64,000 bases of DNA from Lentibacillus persicus (GCF_900112705.1 NZ_FOMR01000003.1:124001-188000); one strand, 5' to 3'. Counted from the first letter of the stretch, positions 32,681-41,276 are shown. Numbers and translations: made by a program. Notes: a model not told the origin generated them from the letters alone.

Positions 32681-32746
32681 TCAGCTGCCCAAATTTTCAA
32701 GACCTCTCCCGATGAAGTAGCCGGCTGTTGCGATGCCGGTTGTCAA
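32681..32746 (-). CDS. possible 21-residue micro-protein
   Basis: A TTG at 32746, preceded by GGGAGGAG, opens a short frame encoding (M)TTGIATAGYFIGRGLENLGS before TGA. The composition (one glycine-rich amphipathic or membrane helix) looks like a real small protein and not chance. The stretch lies between two genes on the same strand, 22 bases after the upstream stop. Without comparison to relatives it stays tentative. Confidence 0.35.
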   Translation of the reverse strand: MTTGIATAGYFIGRGLENLGS

Positions 32747-32768
32747 AAATATATACTCCTCCCGCTGT

Positions 32769-33152
32769 TCACTCCTGTTTTCCCTGATCTATAAGTCTGG
32801 CATTCTCGTCCGATTCGCTTCTCTCCTCGGTTCCGTTGTCGGTTCCCATAAAATTATGCCGTCTCAAGAATAATGTTGTGATAAGCGCCGCTTCGCTGAG
32901 GACAAACAGTCCCCCCATCAGCACTAACCCGCCGAAAAACAGTTCTTCGCCTTTGCCTGTCGTATAGAGAAACCAGCCAAATACGGCACATGCCCACAAA
33001 AACAGATTAATCATACTGGCGATGAATGTCTGTGAACCGAATAAACCTGTCGCTTCAATCATTTTCCAGCCGTAAATATAGCTGACTGCCAATGCAATCA
33101 TCATAAATAGAATAATAAAGATAATAACCGGAATGCTTCCTTCTAACGTCAT
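32769..33152 (-). CDS. three-helix membrane protein, unknown function
   Basis: A 127-residue membrane protein with helices near residues 6-27, 42-63 and 70-93 and a polar acidic tail (TDNGTEERSESDEN...). The start is ATG 33152, nine bases after AGGTG; a GTG four codons earlier has no site. It is not related to a family I can name. It may share a transcript with the micro-frame at 32681-32746 and the lipoprotein gene downstream. Confidence 0.65.
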   Translation of the reverse strand: MTLEGSIPVIIFIILFMMIALAVSYIYGWKMIEATGLFGSQTFIASMINLFLWACAVFGWFLYTTGKGEELFFGGLVLMGGLFVLSEAALITTLFLRRHNFMGTDNGTEERSESDENARLIDQGKQE

Positions 33153-33265
33153 GCTATTGTACACCTGCCATTTTGCTTAAAAGATTGCGTTGAACTTTTC
33201 CCGTTTCACATGTTTTATTATACCAAAATCCAATAAAAGCTCACATCAAAATGGCAGACTCTCAA

Positions 33266-34081
33266 TTACAGTGACAACAATGCGCCGAGCGCGCCGCTGT
33301 ATTCGCCTTGCTTTAGAAACACCGGTTTTTTCCCGATCATACCGGCATATTTTTTAATTATTTCCTGAAGCAGCGGATTGGACTTGAATGACGAGCCGAC
33401 ATAAACGATCGATTCTGCATCATATTGGCCTGCCATTTGACTGCTGATTGTGACGAGCACCTCGCCGACAAGCCCAATCATGCCTGCTAAAATATCTTCA
33501 TCAGCTGGCCGTTCATTAACGATTTCTTCCGTTTTTCCAAAGTTACTGGCAGTCAGATCCCCTGAGATTGGCGGCACCGTTCCTTCAAATATATCTTTTA
33601 CTTTCAGATCAACATTCTCCCGGTTGCCTTCTGCTGCATTTCTAACGATTTGTTCATAGTGGTGCATGCCTGTCATTAAGAATGCGAGACCCATCAGTGT
33701 GCCGCCTCCGACACCCGAACCGCCGACACGTTTCTGTTTGCCGTTATTGACGCGATGCAGCGAAGTTCCGGTCCCGACATTGACAAATAAAAAATTGTCA
33801 CCGATAGATTGTTCTTGCTGATTTGCTAAATATGTAATACCTTGTGCAGTTGCATCAAATTCGAGGACAGTTTTCGGTTCAGCGTACAGTCTTTCGGCAA
33901 GCGCATGACTTTTCCCGCCTGTTACGCATACCGCAGGGTTTTCAAACTGCCGGGCGACCCATGATGCTGCTTCTTCTAGTGCTGTAGATGGAAATGAATG
34001 ATAGTTTACGATGCGGTCCTGATAATATGCTATTTTAATAAGTGTTCCCCCGGCATCAATGCCGATTTTAGCTTGGTCCAT
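33266..34081 (-). CDS. coaW: type II pantothenate kinase
   Basis: A 271-residue type II pantothenate kinase (first step of coenzyme A synthesis: pantothenate + ATP to 4'-phosphopantothenate). It starts with the sugar-kinase-like phosphate-binding motif GIDAGGTLIKIAY. The catalytic Glu is Glu74 in LEFDATAQG, followed by NVGTGTSLHRV and GGSGVGGGTLMGL. This is the form found in staphylococci and some bacilli, not feedback-inhibited by CoA. CAGGAGGAAAAAAAT precedes the ATG. It is a single gene. Confidence 0.92.
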   Translation of the reverse strand: MDQAKIGIDAGGTLIKIAYYQDRIVNYHSFPSTALEEAASWVARQFENPAVCVTGGKSHALAERLYAEPKTVLEFDATAQGITYLANQQEQSIGDNFLFVNVGTGTSLHRVNNGKQKRVGGSGVGGGTLMGLAFLMTGMHHYEQIVRNAAEGNRENVDLKVKDIFEGTVPPISGDLTASNFGKTEEIVNERPADEDILAGMIGLVGEVLVTISSQMAGQYDAESIVYVGSSFKSNPLLQEIIKKYAGMIGKKPVFLKQGEYSGALGALLSL

Positions 34082-34375
34082 ATTTTTTTCCTCCTGATAG
34101 TTGTCAACGGATAGCCCATGTCTCCGATTGTATTCACACTCAAAACCAGCCTGTCGTGATCATAACAAAGTTTTCGCCGCTCGACATTCAACCTTTTCGT
34201 TGAAAACGTATTCATTAAAAATGCAGAAAGTGCCAGAACCGCAATTAAGATAGCAATTTTGCCAAGTATCGAGTCATCCCCTGTTTGCATTCTTAAACTA
34301 CTCGCTACCATTGTTTTATTACGTCCTGATGACGTAATTCGACATAACGATTTAAAATTCCTTTATTTTACTAAT
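34082..34375. other. gap upstream of coaW without a convincing gene
   Basis: This stretch holds the coaW leader and promoter region. A minus-strand frame (to 34311) would encode a hydrophobic N-terminal helix (GKIAILIAVLALSAFLMNTF) but overlaps the coaW start by 52 bases, runs out of frame there, and has only a distant AGGA. If a small membrane protein exists here it has been damaged or is very short. I see no RNA gene or repeat. Confidence 0.4.
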
Positions 34376-34413
34376 GAAAAAACCCCAGAATCCCTGCGTT
34401 AGATTCTGAGGTT
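34376..34413 (-). terminator. intrinsic terminator of the ABC-transporter operon
   Basis: AACCCCAGAATC (34381-34392) pairs with GATTCTGAGGTT (34402-34413), one G-U pair. On the minus strand six T residues follow. It is 14 bases past the last permease stop. Confidence 0.88.
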
Positions 34414-34427
34414 CACCGTCGGGTTCT

Positions 34428-35162
34428 TTAAACAGCTTTTCGCTGAAAATAAAACCACCCGGCTGCCAGGAAAATGACCAGACTGCCGCCGACCACGGTC
34501 AGCACCTGCTCCCACGGCACATAAAAGACGCTGTCAGACGCACTCCCGGTATACATCATTAAAAAAGGCTGTCCCCACGGATAAAAGGGGCCAAAGTCTT
34601 GTGAGTTAACGGCTAATATTGCCGGCAATGTAAATATGACGTTCACGGCAAATGGTGCTGCAAAGCTTTTCCACATTATCGAGAGCGTCAGCTGGAGTGC
34701 TGCGAGCGGCAATGTTGCTATCCACCCGCCAAAGATGCTTTTCCAGAAAATAATCATCGGAAACGGATCGGTGATACCCTTCAGTTGCCCCACCAGAAAG
34801 ACAGCACCAAGAAACAGCAGCTGCATTATCAGAACTGCAGCCATTAGCAGCGCGTATTTGGCTGCAAACACACTGCCTCGCGTAATCGGAAGCGACAGTA
34901 ATTGCTTCCACCCGCCCGCCTGATGTTCATAACGGCATATGACACCAGCGAGCACACCGGTCATCAATGGCAAAAACAGAACAGCATAAGGCAAGAGCAT
35001 GAATTGCACAAGTAATAGCCAGCTATTTCCTCCAGTTGCCATACCGGATAAATTTGTCATCACACCTATCATGAGACCAATGAATGGACTGACAAGCAAA
35101 ATTGGCAGCATACCGGATTGACGGAACTTAAACACTTCAGTTCGTAACACATGCCAAAACAT
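34428..35162 (-). CDS. ABC transporter permease, BcrB/lantibiotic-immunity type (second)
   Basis: A 244-residue membrane protein of the ABC-2 family with six helices. It starts MFWHVLRTEVFKFRQSGM, and its shape is like the immunity permeases (EpiG/MutG/BcrB) that expel antimicrobial peptides. The start is ATG 35162, which immediately follows the TGA of the first permease (TGATATG). A longer frame to 35186 would overlap. It works with the other permease and the ATPase encoded just before it in one operon, and is followed by the operon terminator. Confidence 0.83.
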   Translation of the reverse strand: MFWHVLRTEVFKFRQSGMLPILLVSPFIGLMIGVMTNLSGMATGGNSWLLLVQFMLLPYAVLFLPLMTGVLAGVICRYEHQAGGWKQLLSLPITRGSVFAAKYALLMAAVLIMQLLFLGAVFLVGQLKGITDPFPMIIFWKSIFGGWIATLPLAALQLTLSIMWKSFAAPFAVNVIFTLPAILAVNSQDFGPFYPWGQPFLMMYTGSASDSVFYVPWEQVLTVVGGSLVIFLAAGWFYFQRKAV

Positions 35163-35163
35163 A

Positions 35164-35874
35164 TCAGACCACATCCTTTCGTACAAAATGAAGCATACCA
35201 GTTAAATAGACAAGCAAACCTACGCCAATACCCAACTGCACGACGATATCAGGATTGGCCCAATCGTTCATTAACGCAGGCCACTTCCAAATCAGCCAGT
35301 CCGGCAATGAATAACCCATGTACGTTAAGATGACACCGATTACACCCGCTGTCACCGGGATCCCCTGATGACGGCTCACTAGCGCTATCCACAAATGGAG
35401 CGCTAAAACAGGCAACGATGCCGCGAACGGGTATAAGCTGAATTTTATCAGACTGGTATATGGCACGCTGTCACCCAAGTTAAGGTAGAGGCCGTATCCG
35501 AGTGTAAAGATGAGCAATAACACGGATGAAGTCAGAAGCAGAACTATTAAGACCGTGAATTTAGATAAATAGACTGCCATTTTAGAAACCGGTAGGGCAA
35601 TCAGCTGTTTCCATGCATTTGTTTCATTTTCCACGCTCGCTATCAGGGATGTCAGAATAACAATGCCAAGCACGAGAGCAAGGGGGGTAAAAGCATGAAC
35701 ATTCAGCAAATAAAAGTGCCAATCGTTATCACTCTGTTGAAGCAGATAATCCTTTCGCAAACTATAATTAACCATCTGCAGACAAACGACGCCCAGCGGA
35801 CCGATCAGTGTTAAAAGCCACACCCCTTTACGCTTGATTTTCAAAAAGTCCGACTTGAGTAAACGCCCGATCAT
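35164..35874 (-). CDS. ABC transporter permease, BcrB/lantibiotic-immunity type (first)
   Basis: A 236-residue six-helix ABC-2 permease (MIGRLLKSDFLKIKRKGVWLL... then a run of paired helices). The pattern and size match EpiE/MutE-like subunits. It overlaps the end of the ATPase gene by four bases (ATGA), which couples translation, and ends one base before the second permease. The pair would form the membrane channel of a peptide-export or detoxification ABC system. Confidence 0.83.
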   Translation of the reverse strand: MIGRLLKSDFLKIKRKGVWLLTLIGPLGVVCLQMVNYSLRKDYLLQQSDNDWHFYLLNVHAFTPLALVLGIVILTSLIASVENETNAWKQLIALPVSKMAVYLSKFTVLIVLLLTSSVLLLIFTLGYGLYLNLGDSVPYTSLIKFSLYPFAASLPVLALHLWIALVSRHQGIPVTAGVIGVILTYMGYSLPDWLIWKWPALMNDWANPDIVVQLGIGVGLLVYLTGMLHFVRKDVV

Positions 35875-36779
35875 AATACATTCCCCTTTGTCATATCGAG
35901 AAATATATCTTCCAGCGAACGCTTCGCTTCTTCAATGCGATACACATTATAGCCATCCTGAACAAGCATTCGGACAGCCTGTGCGACGTGCGTATCTGAG
36001 CCCTCCTGCAAAAAAACAAGCCCATCCCTGCTTTCCGCATGAACGCCCCTGACCAAAAGTGCCTCAGAGGCCGCCATACTGTCGCCGACACGCAATGTGA
36101 TATGCTCTCGGGCATGATCCCGAAGCCTTTCAATGGTGTCCTGAAAAATCAACTTTCCCTCGGATATAATTCCGACCGATGTGGCCATCTGATCAATTTC
36201 AGATAGCAAATGACTTGAAATCAGAACCGTGATGCCAAATTTGGCAGGCAGGCTTTTAATTAAATGACGTACCTCAATAATGCCTGAGGGATCCAGTCCA
36301 TTCGTCGGTTCATCAAGAATAAGCAGTTTCGGCTCATGAAGTAAAGCAGCAGCAATACCGAGCCGCTGTTTCATTCCTAATGAAAATGCCTTCACTTTTT
36401 TATCGGCAGCATCCTCCAACTTCACAATTGCCAAAACCTCATCAATACGCGATTTCGGTACCTGATAGATTTTCCTGAGCGCTTCAAGATTCTCCCTCGC
36501 CGTTAAATGGGGGTAGTAGGATGGGTTTTCCACAAGGGAGCCGACCTGTTTTAAAATGCTGATTCGTTCTTTTTTTAAATCCCGGTTAAAAATATGTATC
36601 GTTCCGGATGTCGGCTTCATCAGCCCGAGCAGCATCCGTATGGTGGTGGTTTTCCCTGCGCCATTCGGGCCGAGAAAGCCATACACTTCCCCTTCAGGTA
36701 TCGCGAGATTAATCGTATCCACCGCCTGCTCCCGACCAAATTGTTTAACTAATTGATTCGTCTGTATGACATAATCCAT
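35871..36779 (-). CDS. ABC transporter ATP-binding protein, BcrA/lantibiotic-immunity type
   Basis: A 302-residue ATPase. Walker A GPNGAGKT (residues 37-44), signature SLGMKQR and Walker B LLILDEPTNGLDPSG are all present, followed by a C-terminal extension usual for BcrA/EpiF-like proteins. The start at ATG 36779 follows GAGGTG by six bases; ATG codons further upstream lack a site. It is encoded between the two-component genes and two permease genes, all on one strand: a module for sensing and expelling bacitracin-, lantibiotic- or other cell-wall-active peptides. The true substrate is unknown. Confidence 0.88.
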   Translation of the reverse strand: MDYVIQTNQLVKQFGREQAVDTINLAIPEGEVYGFLGPNGAGKTTTIRMLLGLMKPTSGTIHIFNRDLKKERISILKQVGSLVENPSYYPHLTARENLEALRKIYQVPKSRIDEVLAIVKLEDAADKKVKAFSLGMKQRLGIAAALLHEPKLLILDEPTNGLDPSGIIEVRHLIKSLPAKFGITVLISSHLLSEIDQMATSVGIISEGKLIFQDTIERLRDHAREHITLRVGDSMAASEALLVRGVHAESRDGLVFLQEGSDTHVAQAVRMLVQDGYNVYRIEEAKRSLEDIFLDMTKGNVL

Positions 36780-36845
36780 TTGCTTCACCTCACTCATAGA
36801 ATACATGCCTTCGTTTAAACTTAGGTTGAGCAAAGGTTAAAAATT

Positions 36846-36882
36846 GTTTAAAAATACACCCAGCATGCTAGTCACCGGGTGC
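36846..36882 (-). terminator. weak internal hairpin between sensor kinase and ABC genes
   Basis: On the minus strand CACCCGG and CTGGGTG pair across a loop, followed by TATTTTTAAACAATTTTT. It overlaps the kinase stop codon. It may lower read-through into the ABC genes, which then need their own promoter when induced. Confidence 0.45.
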
Positions 36883-38235
36883 ATTACCATGTTGTTTTTT
36901 CTTTTTCAAACGAAAGGTGGTACCATGATGATTCGTTTCCACGTTCCATTCCAAGCCCATTTGCCGGACCATCATATCAACTATTGATAATCCGATACCA
37001 GCTCCTTTATCGGTTGAATTTTCATCCATCCCCGGGCCATGGTCAGTGATGACAATGGCATCATAAGCTGTAGTTTCCTCGGTGAATACACCAATATACC
37101 GACCATCTTTTGCATAGCGGATAACGTTTTGCAGCACGTTATCAAGCACTCTGTCCATCCACAGCGTATCGATCACCCATATACTGTTTTCAAACGGCTC
37201 GAGATCAATTTCTATGTAAAATTTTTCCTGTTCAAACAGTGGGTACCACGAAGCAAGTGCGGTTTTTATATACCGGATGACATCAATCTTTTCAGGCTGG
37301 TATTCCAGCTTGCTTGCTGTCAGCAGCGTATAGGACATCAGATTTTCCATTAGCCGATCGACCCGGTCAATCGACCCCCCGAGCCTGTTAACCGCCCTCT
37401 GTTTATCCTCCGGGGTCAGATTATCCATTGTCAATGCATCCATCTGGGCCCGCATTTTAGTCATGGGCGTGCGCAAGTCATGGGACAGGTTAGCAATCAG
37501 CTCGCGTCTCAGCTGTTCTTCCTGCTGCTCGCGCCGTCTGCTCTCACGCAATTCGATAACCATCGTATTATACGCCGTTTCCAGCTGACCGATTTCATCC
37601 TGCTTTTTCACATCAATTAACACCGGCAAGTTATCAACATCTCTTACCGTCATGGCATTCTGAAGGTTTAACAATCGTTTCCGGATTTGCCTGAAGAAGA
37701 ATAAAGATAAAACCAGCAATAGGAGGAGCAGCACAAGAAATGTGACTGAGTACACCCAGGCCCGGTCACTTACGGCAGCATCCATCACTTCCCGCGGCAA
37801 TTCCAGCACCATAAAACCTTCGTCATGTTGCTCCCCGATAAAAGCGACAACGGTAAACGGATTACCCGCATATCGGTCTTTAATAAATTGAGCGGTATAA
37901 GAAGCATCCCATTCAGCCGGAACCGTCCCGTTGGTGTCCAATTCGGCTGCAAGCTGCCCTTCGTCGTTTACCCAAAACATGCCGGCTTCGGGATAGGCTT
38001 TTTTCCATTTTCGGAAATGTGTCATGACCGATGCTTTAGATATTTCTTCCAAACCTTCCGCATCGATGTGCCATTTATCTTCAACACCAGCATAACCCCG
38101 CTCCAGTTCATCGACATCCGTACTAGATAATATAAAGACTGATATTAATAAGCTGATTTGAATAATAAATACAGCCGTAAGTATAATGAGGATATATTTC
38201 ACTTGCAATGATTTTAAAAAATGGAACAGTTTCAT
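36868..38235 (-). CDS. sensor histidine kinase of the ABC operon
   Basis: A 455-residue kinase with two membrane helices (about 15-37 and 160-182) around an extracytoplasmic sensor of about 120 residues, a HAMP-like linker (183-235), the phospho-His motif NLSHDLRTPM (His252) and an ATPase domain with NVIRYA, DHGPGM and GAGIGLSIV. Its large external loop differs from the short-loop BceS type, so it may sense its ligand directly. The start overlaps the regulator stop by four bases. Confidence 0.88.
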   Translation of the reverse strand: MKLFHFLKSLQVKYILIILTAVFIIQISLLISVFILSSTDVDELERGYAGVEDKWHIDAEGLEEISKASVMTHFRKWKKAYPEAGMFWVNDEGQLAAELDTNGTVPAEWDASYTAQFIKDRYAGNPFTVVAFIGEQHDEGFMVLELPREVMDAAVSDRAWVYSVTFLVLLLLLLVLSLFFFRQIRKRLLNLQNAMTVRDVDNLPVLIDVKKQDEIGQLETAYNTMVIELRESRRREQQEEQLRRELIANLSHDLRTPMTKMRAQMDALTMDNLTPEDKQRAVNRLGGSIDRVDRLMENLMSYTLLTASKLEYQPEKIDVIRYIKTALASWYPLFEQEKFYIEIDLEPFENSIWVIDTLWMDRVLDNVLQNVIRYAKDGRYIGVFTEETTAYDAIVITDHGPGMDENSTDKGAGIGLSIVDMMVRQMGLEWNVETNHHGTTFRLKKKKQHGNAPGD

Positions 38236-38900
38236 TTTCGCACCCTGTAACCGATGCCGCGTATCGTTTCAATAATTGCCGGTTTGGCAGGGTCTTTTTC
38301 CAGCTTTTCCCGTAAATGACGGATATGGACCATCAACGTTTTATCCCCATCCATATACGGTTCTTCCCATACACCCTCATACAGCTGCTCTTTCGTTAAA
38401 ATCTGATTTAAATGCCGTAAAAAATAGCGGAAGATCTGATACTGTTTCCCGGTAAGCCGAATTTCCTCGCCTGTTTCTCGATTGGTAATGTGCAGATCCT
38501 TTGGGTTAACGGTCAAGTGCCGCACAGTCAACAGTTCAGTCTGTTTATCAAACCGCCTGAGCAGGACTTCGACGCGGGCTTCGAGTTCTTCTGGATGAAA
38601 GGGTTTGGTGACGTAATCCTCTGCAAAACTTAACCCCTCCAACTTATCTTCAACGGCTGTGCGGGCTGACAGCATTAAAATCGGCACGTCCGGTTTTTCT
38701 TTTTTAATGCGCCTTCCAAGTGAAAATCCATCCAAACCAGGCAGCATCACATCCAAAATAACAATATCCGATTGCTGAAGGTAATGTTCAACACATTCAC
38801 CGGAAGTCAGCCATGTGACATCATGCCGCTTTGCTGTTAACCGCTGAGCGACCCACCTGCCGATATCTGTTTCATCTTCAATGTATAATATGCGAGCCAT
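38232..38900 (-). CDS. OmpR-family response regulator of the ABC operon
   Basis: A 222-residue regulator: receiver domain with Asp50 (DIVILDVMLPGLDG) and Lys in YVTKPF, then a winged-helix Trans_reg_C domain ending MVHIRHLREKLEKD and IRGIGYRVRK. It is the first gene of the five-gene set (regulator, kinase, ATPase, two permeases). The ATG follows a modest AAGGA site. Its upstream region contains repeat array 4. Confidence 0.9.
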   Translation of the reverse strand: MARILYIEDETDIGRWVAQRLTAKRHDVTWLTSGECVEHYLQQSDIVILDVMLPGLDGFSLGRRIKKEKPDVPILMLSARTAVEDKLEGLSFAEDYVTKPFHPEELEARVEVLLRRFDKQTELLTVRHLTVNPKDLHITNRETGEEIRLTGKQYQIFRYFLRHLNQILTKEQLYEGVWEEPYMDGDKTLMVHIRHLREKLEKDPAKPAIIETIRGIGYRVRK

Positions 38901-38964
38901 CGCAATCCTTCTTTCAAAAATTATGTGCTTTGTTTCTTATTTTAAATATAGACTTGGCAGGACC

Positions 38965-39150
38965 TCATGCGAAATTGTGCGGAGACCACGCGATTTCCGT
39001 CCAGCATCACGCGAAACTCAACCGGACCACGCGATTTCCGGAGTTGACCAACCGAACCACGCAGATACCAACCGAATTCCACCCATCACTACGCGAACCG
39101 CGGCATTTGCCGGTCGTGCCACCAGCTAATTGCCATCCGTCACGCGCTTC
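38965..39150. repeat. intergenic array 4: about eight units with a 20-21 bp period
   Basis: CGA (or CGT) of the core words falls at 38970, 38991, 39012, 39032, 39053, 39073, 39094 and 39115: each step is 20 or 21. The words (CACGCGAAA, CACGCGATTTCCG, CCAACCGAA), read on the other strand, are TTTCGCGTG, CGGAAATCGCGTG and TTCGGTTGG, the same vocabulary as array 1 near the window start. It ends about 20 bases from the stop of the nucleoside hydrolase gene (39171, minus strand). Confidence 0.88.
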
Positions 39151-39170
39151 ACACCACCACTTCCCCACAC

Positions 39171-40097
39171 TTAATACGTTCTCAGTCCATCAAGAAACAG
39201 CTGCCAGAATTTATCCTGATCGAGCCACGTGGCAAACTCTACATTTGGCTTTCTGTCCGTCCGCCCTTTAAAATCTGCGACAGTCATACCATATGTGAAT
39301 TCACCATGTGTTTCGACATCTACAACTGCCTGCTGAAATTCGCAAATGGAAGGATCAATCAAATAAGCAATCGGGCAAGGGTCATGCAATGCGGCACCGG
39401 CAAATTTCCCTTTATAGGCGCTTGAGTAAAATTTGATCATATCCACAACCGTTTCAGCGACAGTGTTATCGATTGCCTGCAGTGCTTTAAGTTTATCCGG
39501 TGTGGCGAGAGCCTGATGTGTGAGATCAAGCCCGAACATTGCAATCGGCACACCGCTTTCAAACACAATTTTTGCCGCTTCAGCGTCTGCAAACATATTA
39601 AATTCGGCTGCTGCTGTACGGTTTCCATACGTGCCGCCGCCCATCATGACGATTTCGGTGATTTTTGCAGAAATGTCCGGTTCTTTCCTTATCGCCATCG
39701 CAATATTGGTCATCGGTCCGATTGTTACCAGCTTAAGGCCGTCCTCGGAGGAACGCAACGTTTCAATTAAAACATCGACCGCATGGCCTTCAGTTAATGA
39801 TTTAATCGGAGCTTCAGGCAACCCTGTTCCATCGAGACCACTTTCGCCGTGTATATCGGCTGCCTCAAATGGCTCTCTTACAAGCGGACGAGCCGCTCCC
39901 ATTGCCACAGGCACGTCATCCAATCCGACAAGATCACAAATGCGCAATGCATTTTTTGTGTTTTTTTCCACACCGACATTGCCGGCTACCGTTGTAATAG
40001 CTTCAATTTGTAAATTGCTGATACTGGAAGCTGCTAAGATAATCGCCATCGCGTCATCGTGACCCGGGTCGCAATCGATTATGATTTTCTTTGACAT
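39171..40097 (-). CDS. inosine/uridine-type nucleoside hydrolase
   Basis: A 308-residue ribonucleoside hydrolase. The Ca2+-binding motif IIDCDPGHDDA (residues 6-16) is at the N-terminus, TIGPMTNIA and MMGGG in the centre, and the catalytic LHDPCPIAYL region near residue 235. It splits nucleosides to ribose and base for salvage. AAGAGGTGAATACAT precedes the ATG. The upstream YhfK-like gene is separated by a terminator, so it is probably transcribed alone; its 3' end meets array 4. Confidence 0.9.
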   Translation of the reverse strand: MSKKIIIDCDPGHDDAMAIILAASSISNLQIEAITTVAGNVGVEKNTKNALRICDLVGLDDVPVAMGAARPLVREPFEAADIHGESGLDGTGLPEAPIKSLTEGHAVDVLIETLRSSEDGLKLVTIGPMTNIAMAIRKEPDISAKITEIVMMGGGTYGNRTAAAEFNMFADAEAAKIVFESGVPIAMFGLDLTHQALATPDKLKALQAIDNTVAETVVDMIKFYSSAYKGKFAGAALHDPCPIAYLIDPSICEFQQAVVDVETHGEFTYGMTVADFKGRTDRKPNVEFATWLDQDKFWQLFLDGLRTY

Positions 40098-40127
40098 ATG
40101 TATTCACCTCTTGCCTTATTATACACA

Positions 40128-40160
40128 CAAAAACACCAAAAGCACATTGGCTTTTGGTGT
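40128..40160 (-). terminator. terminator after the YhfK-like gene
   Basis: ACACCAAAAGC (40133-40143) pairs perfectly with GCTTTTGGTGT (40150-40160), followed on the minus strand by TTTTGTG. Confidence 0.8.
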
Positions 40161-40167
40161 CATTTGC

Positions 40168-40815
40168 TTACAGATCTTTTAAAGCTTTATCAATTGCGGT
40201 ATCGCCGGAAATTAAGTCAAACCCGCGTTTATACGTGTTTTCCTCTGCCAATGAAGCAATCACGGTTCCGGCCACATCTTCGCGCGGGACAGAGCCGCGT
40301 TCATCAAGGTTCTCGGCAATCGTAATTTCTCCTGTGCCTTCTTCGTTCAGCAATCCGCCAGGCCGCACAATCGTATAATTCAAATTGCTTAACTCGAGCA
40401 TCCTGTCAGCATAATGCTTCGCTGCATAATAATGTTTAATTTTTTCATTCCAATTTTCACGGTTATTGGCTTGTAGCGCGCTGACCATGATAAACCGCTC
40501 TACTTCTGCTTCTTCAGCCGCTTCAATTGATTTTCCGGCCCCGTCCAAATCGACAAGCAATGTTTTCTCTGCACCGGTGCTGCCCCCGGAACCGGCAGCG
40601 AACACAACCGCGTCACAGCCTCTAGCTGCTTTAACAATTGACGTTTTTCGCCCTTCAAGGTTGGCGATCACCGCATCAACACCGTTTTTCTTCAACTCTT
40701 CTGCCTGCGCTTCTTTTCGGACCATTGCCCGGACTGTATGTTTATCATTATTTTGCAACTGTTTCACGATATGTTGTCCAATTTGGCCATTTGCGCCGAT
40801 CACTAAGACTTTCAT
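40168..40815 (-). CDS. NAD(P)-binding oxidoreductase, YhfK-like atypical SDR
   Basis: A 215-residue protein with an N-terminal Rossmann motif VLVIGANGQIGQHIV and the NmrA/atypical-SDR layout. VVFAAGSGGSTGAEKTLLVDLDGA follows, and YAAKHYADRMLELSNLNYTIVRPGGL near residue 128 gives the YxxxK-like segment. B. subtilis YhfK is of similar length. Members act as NAD(P)H-binding reductases or redox sensors; the substrate is unknown. The start is ATG 40815, eight bases after GAGGAG. Confidence 0.83.
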   Translation of the reverse strand: MKVLVIGANGQIGQHIVKQLQNNDKHTVRAMVRKEAQAEELKKNGVDAVIANLEGRKTSIVKAARGCDAVVFAAGSGGSTGAEKTLLVDLDGAGKSIEAAEEAEVERFIMVSALQANNRENWNEKIKHYYAAKHYADRMLELSNLNYTIVRPGGLLNEEGTGEITIAENLDERGSVPREDVAGTVIASLAEENTYKRGFDLISGDTAIDKALKDL

Positions 40816-40958
40816 GATTCCCACTCCTCATGGTTAGAATTAATCCATACACTAATATTATTCCAAAACGAGGAGGTGATGACAACTGTGCTGTTTCTTA
40901 ACAGCGGCACCAAGCCGCCATGATCAGGGTTGAAAATTAATCGGTTAGCACCCGCGTT

Positions 40959-41162
40959 TTAATCAGCGCGCGGCTCGCTTTCAAACCCTGCTTTCCGATG
41001 ACTCCCGTCACAGAACGGCTTATTGTTCGAATGACCGCAGCGGCAAAGCGAAAATGCCTTCTTCGTTTCAAACACATTTCCCTCTGCATCGACCATTTCC
41101 ACTTCGCCTTTCACCAAATACGGTCCGTTGTCGTTCACTTTAATGCGTGCCTTTTCACTCAT
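40959..41162 (-). CDS. CDGSH-type iron-sulfur protein
   Basis: A 67-residue protein with the CDGSH zinc-finger-like motif CRCGHSNNKPFCDGSH (residues 40-55), so Cys40, Cys42, Cys51 and His55 are the expected [2Fe-2S] ligands. Small CDGSH proteins like this transfer electrons or clusters; their bacterial partners are mostly unknown. The start at ATG 41162 after GGAGGATGGTGC replaces a longer frame without a site. Confidence 0.88.
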   Translation of the reverse strand: MSEKARIKVNDNGPYLVKGEVEMVDAEGNVFETKKAFSLCRCGHSNNKPFCDGSHRKAGFESEPRAD

Positions 41163-41244
41163 GCACCATCCTCCTCTGCAAGGTTTTCTAAATAGTATAT
41201 TCAATAATGTACCTGGATAACCCTTCTTTTTTTGCAATTCGAAT

Positions 41245-41276
41245 CAAAAAGACCAAACCATCTTGTGATTTGGTCT
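41245..41276 (-). terminator. terminator after the repeat-protein gene
   Basis: AGACCAAA (41250-41257) pairs with TTTGGTCT (41269-41276), then TTTTTG on the minus strand. It is about 50 bases after the stop at 41328. Confidence 0.8.

Noticed and set aside
34030-34311. 93-codon minus-strand frame upstream of coaW
   Set aside because: Overlaps the coaW start out of frame by 52 bases and has only a distant AGGA; one hydrophobic segment is not enough to call a gene.
39520-40062. 180-codon plus-strand frame
   Set aside because: Antisense to the nucleoside hydrolase gene; no ribosome-binding site or family pattern.
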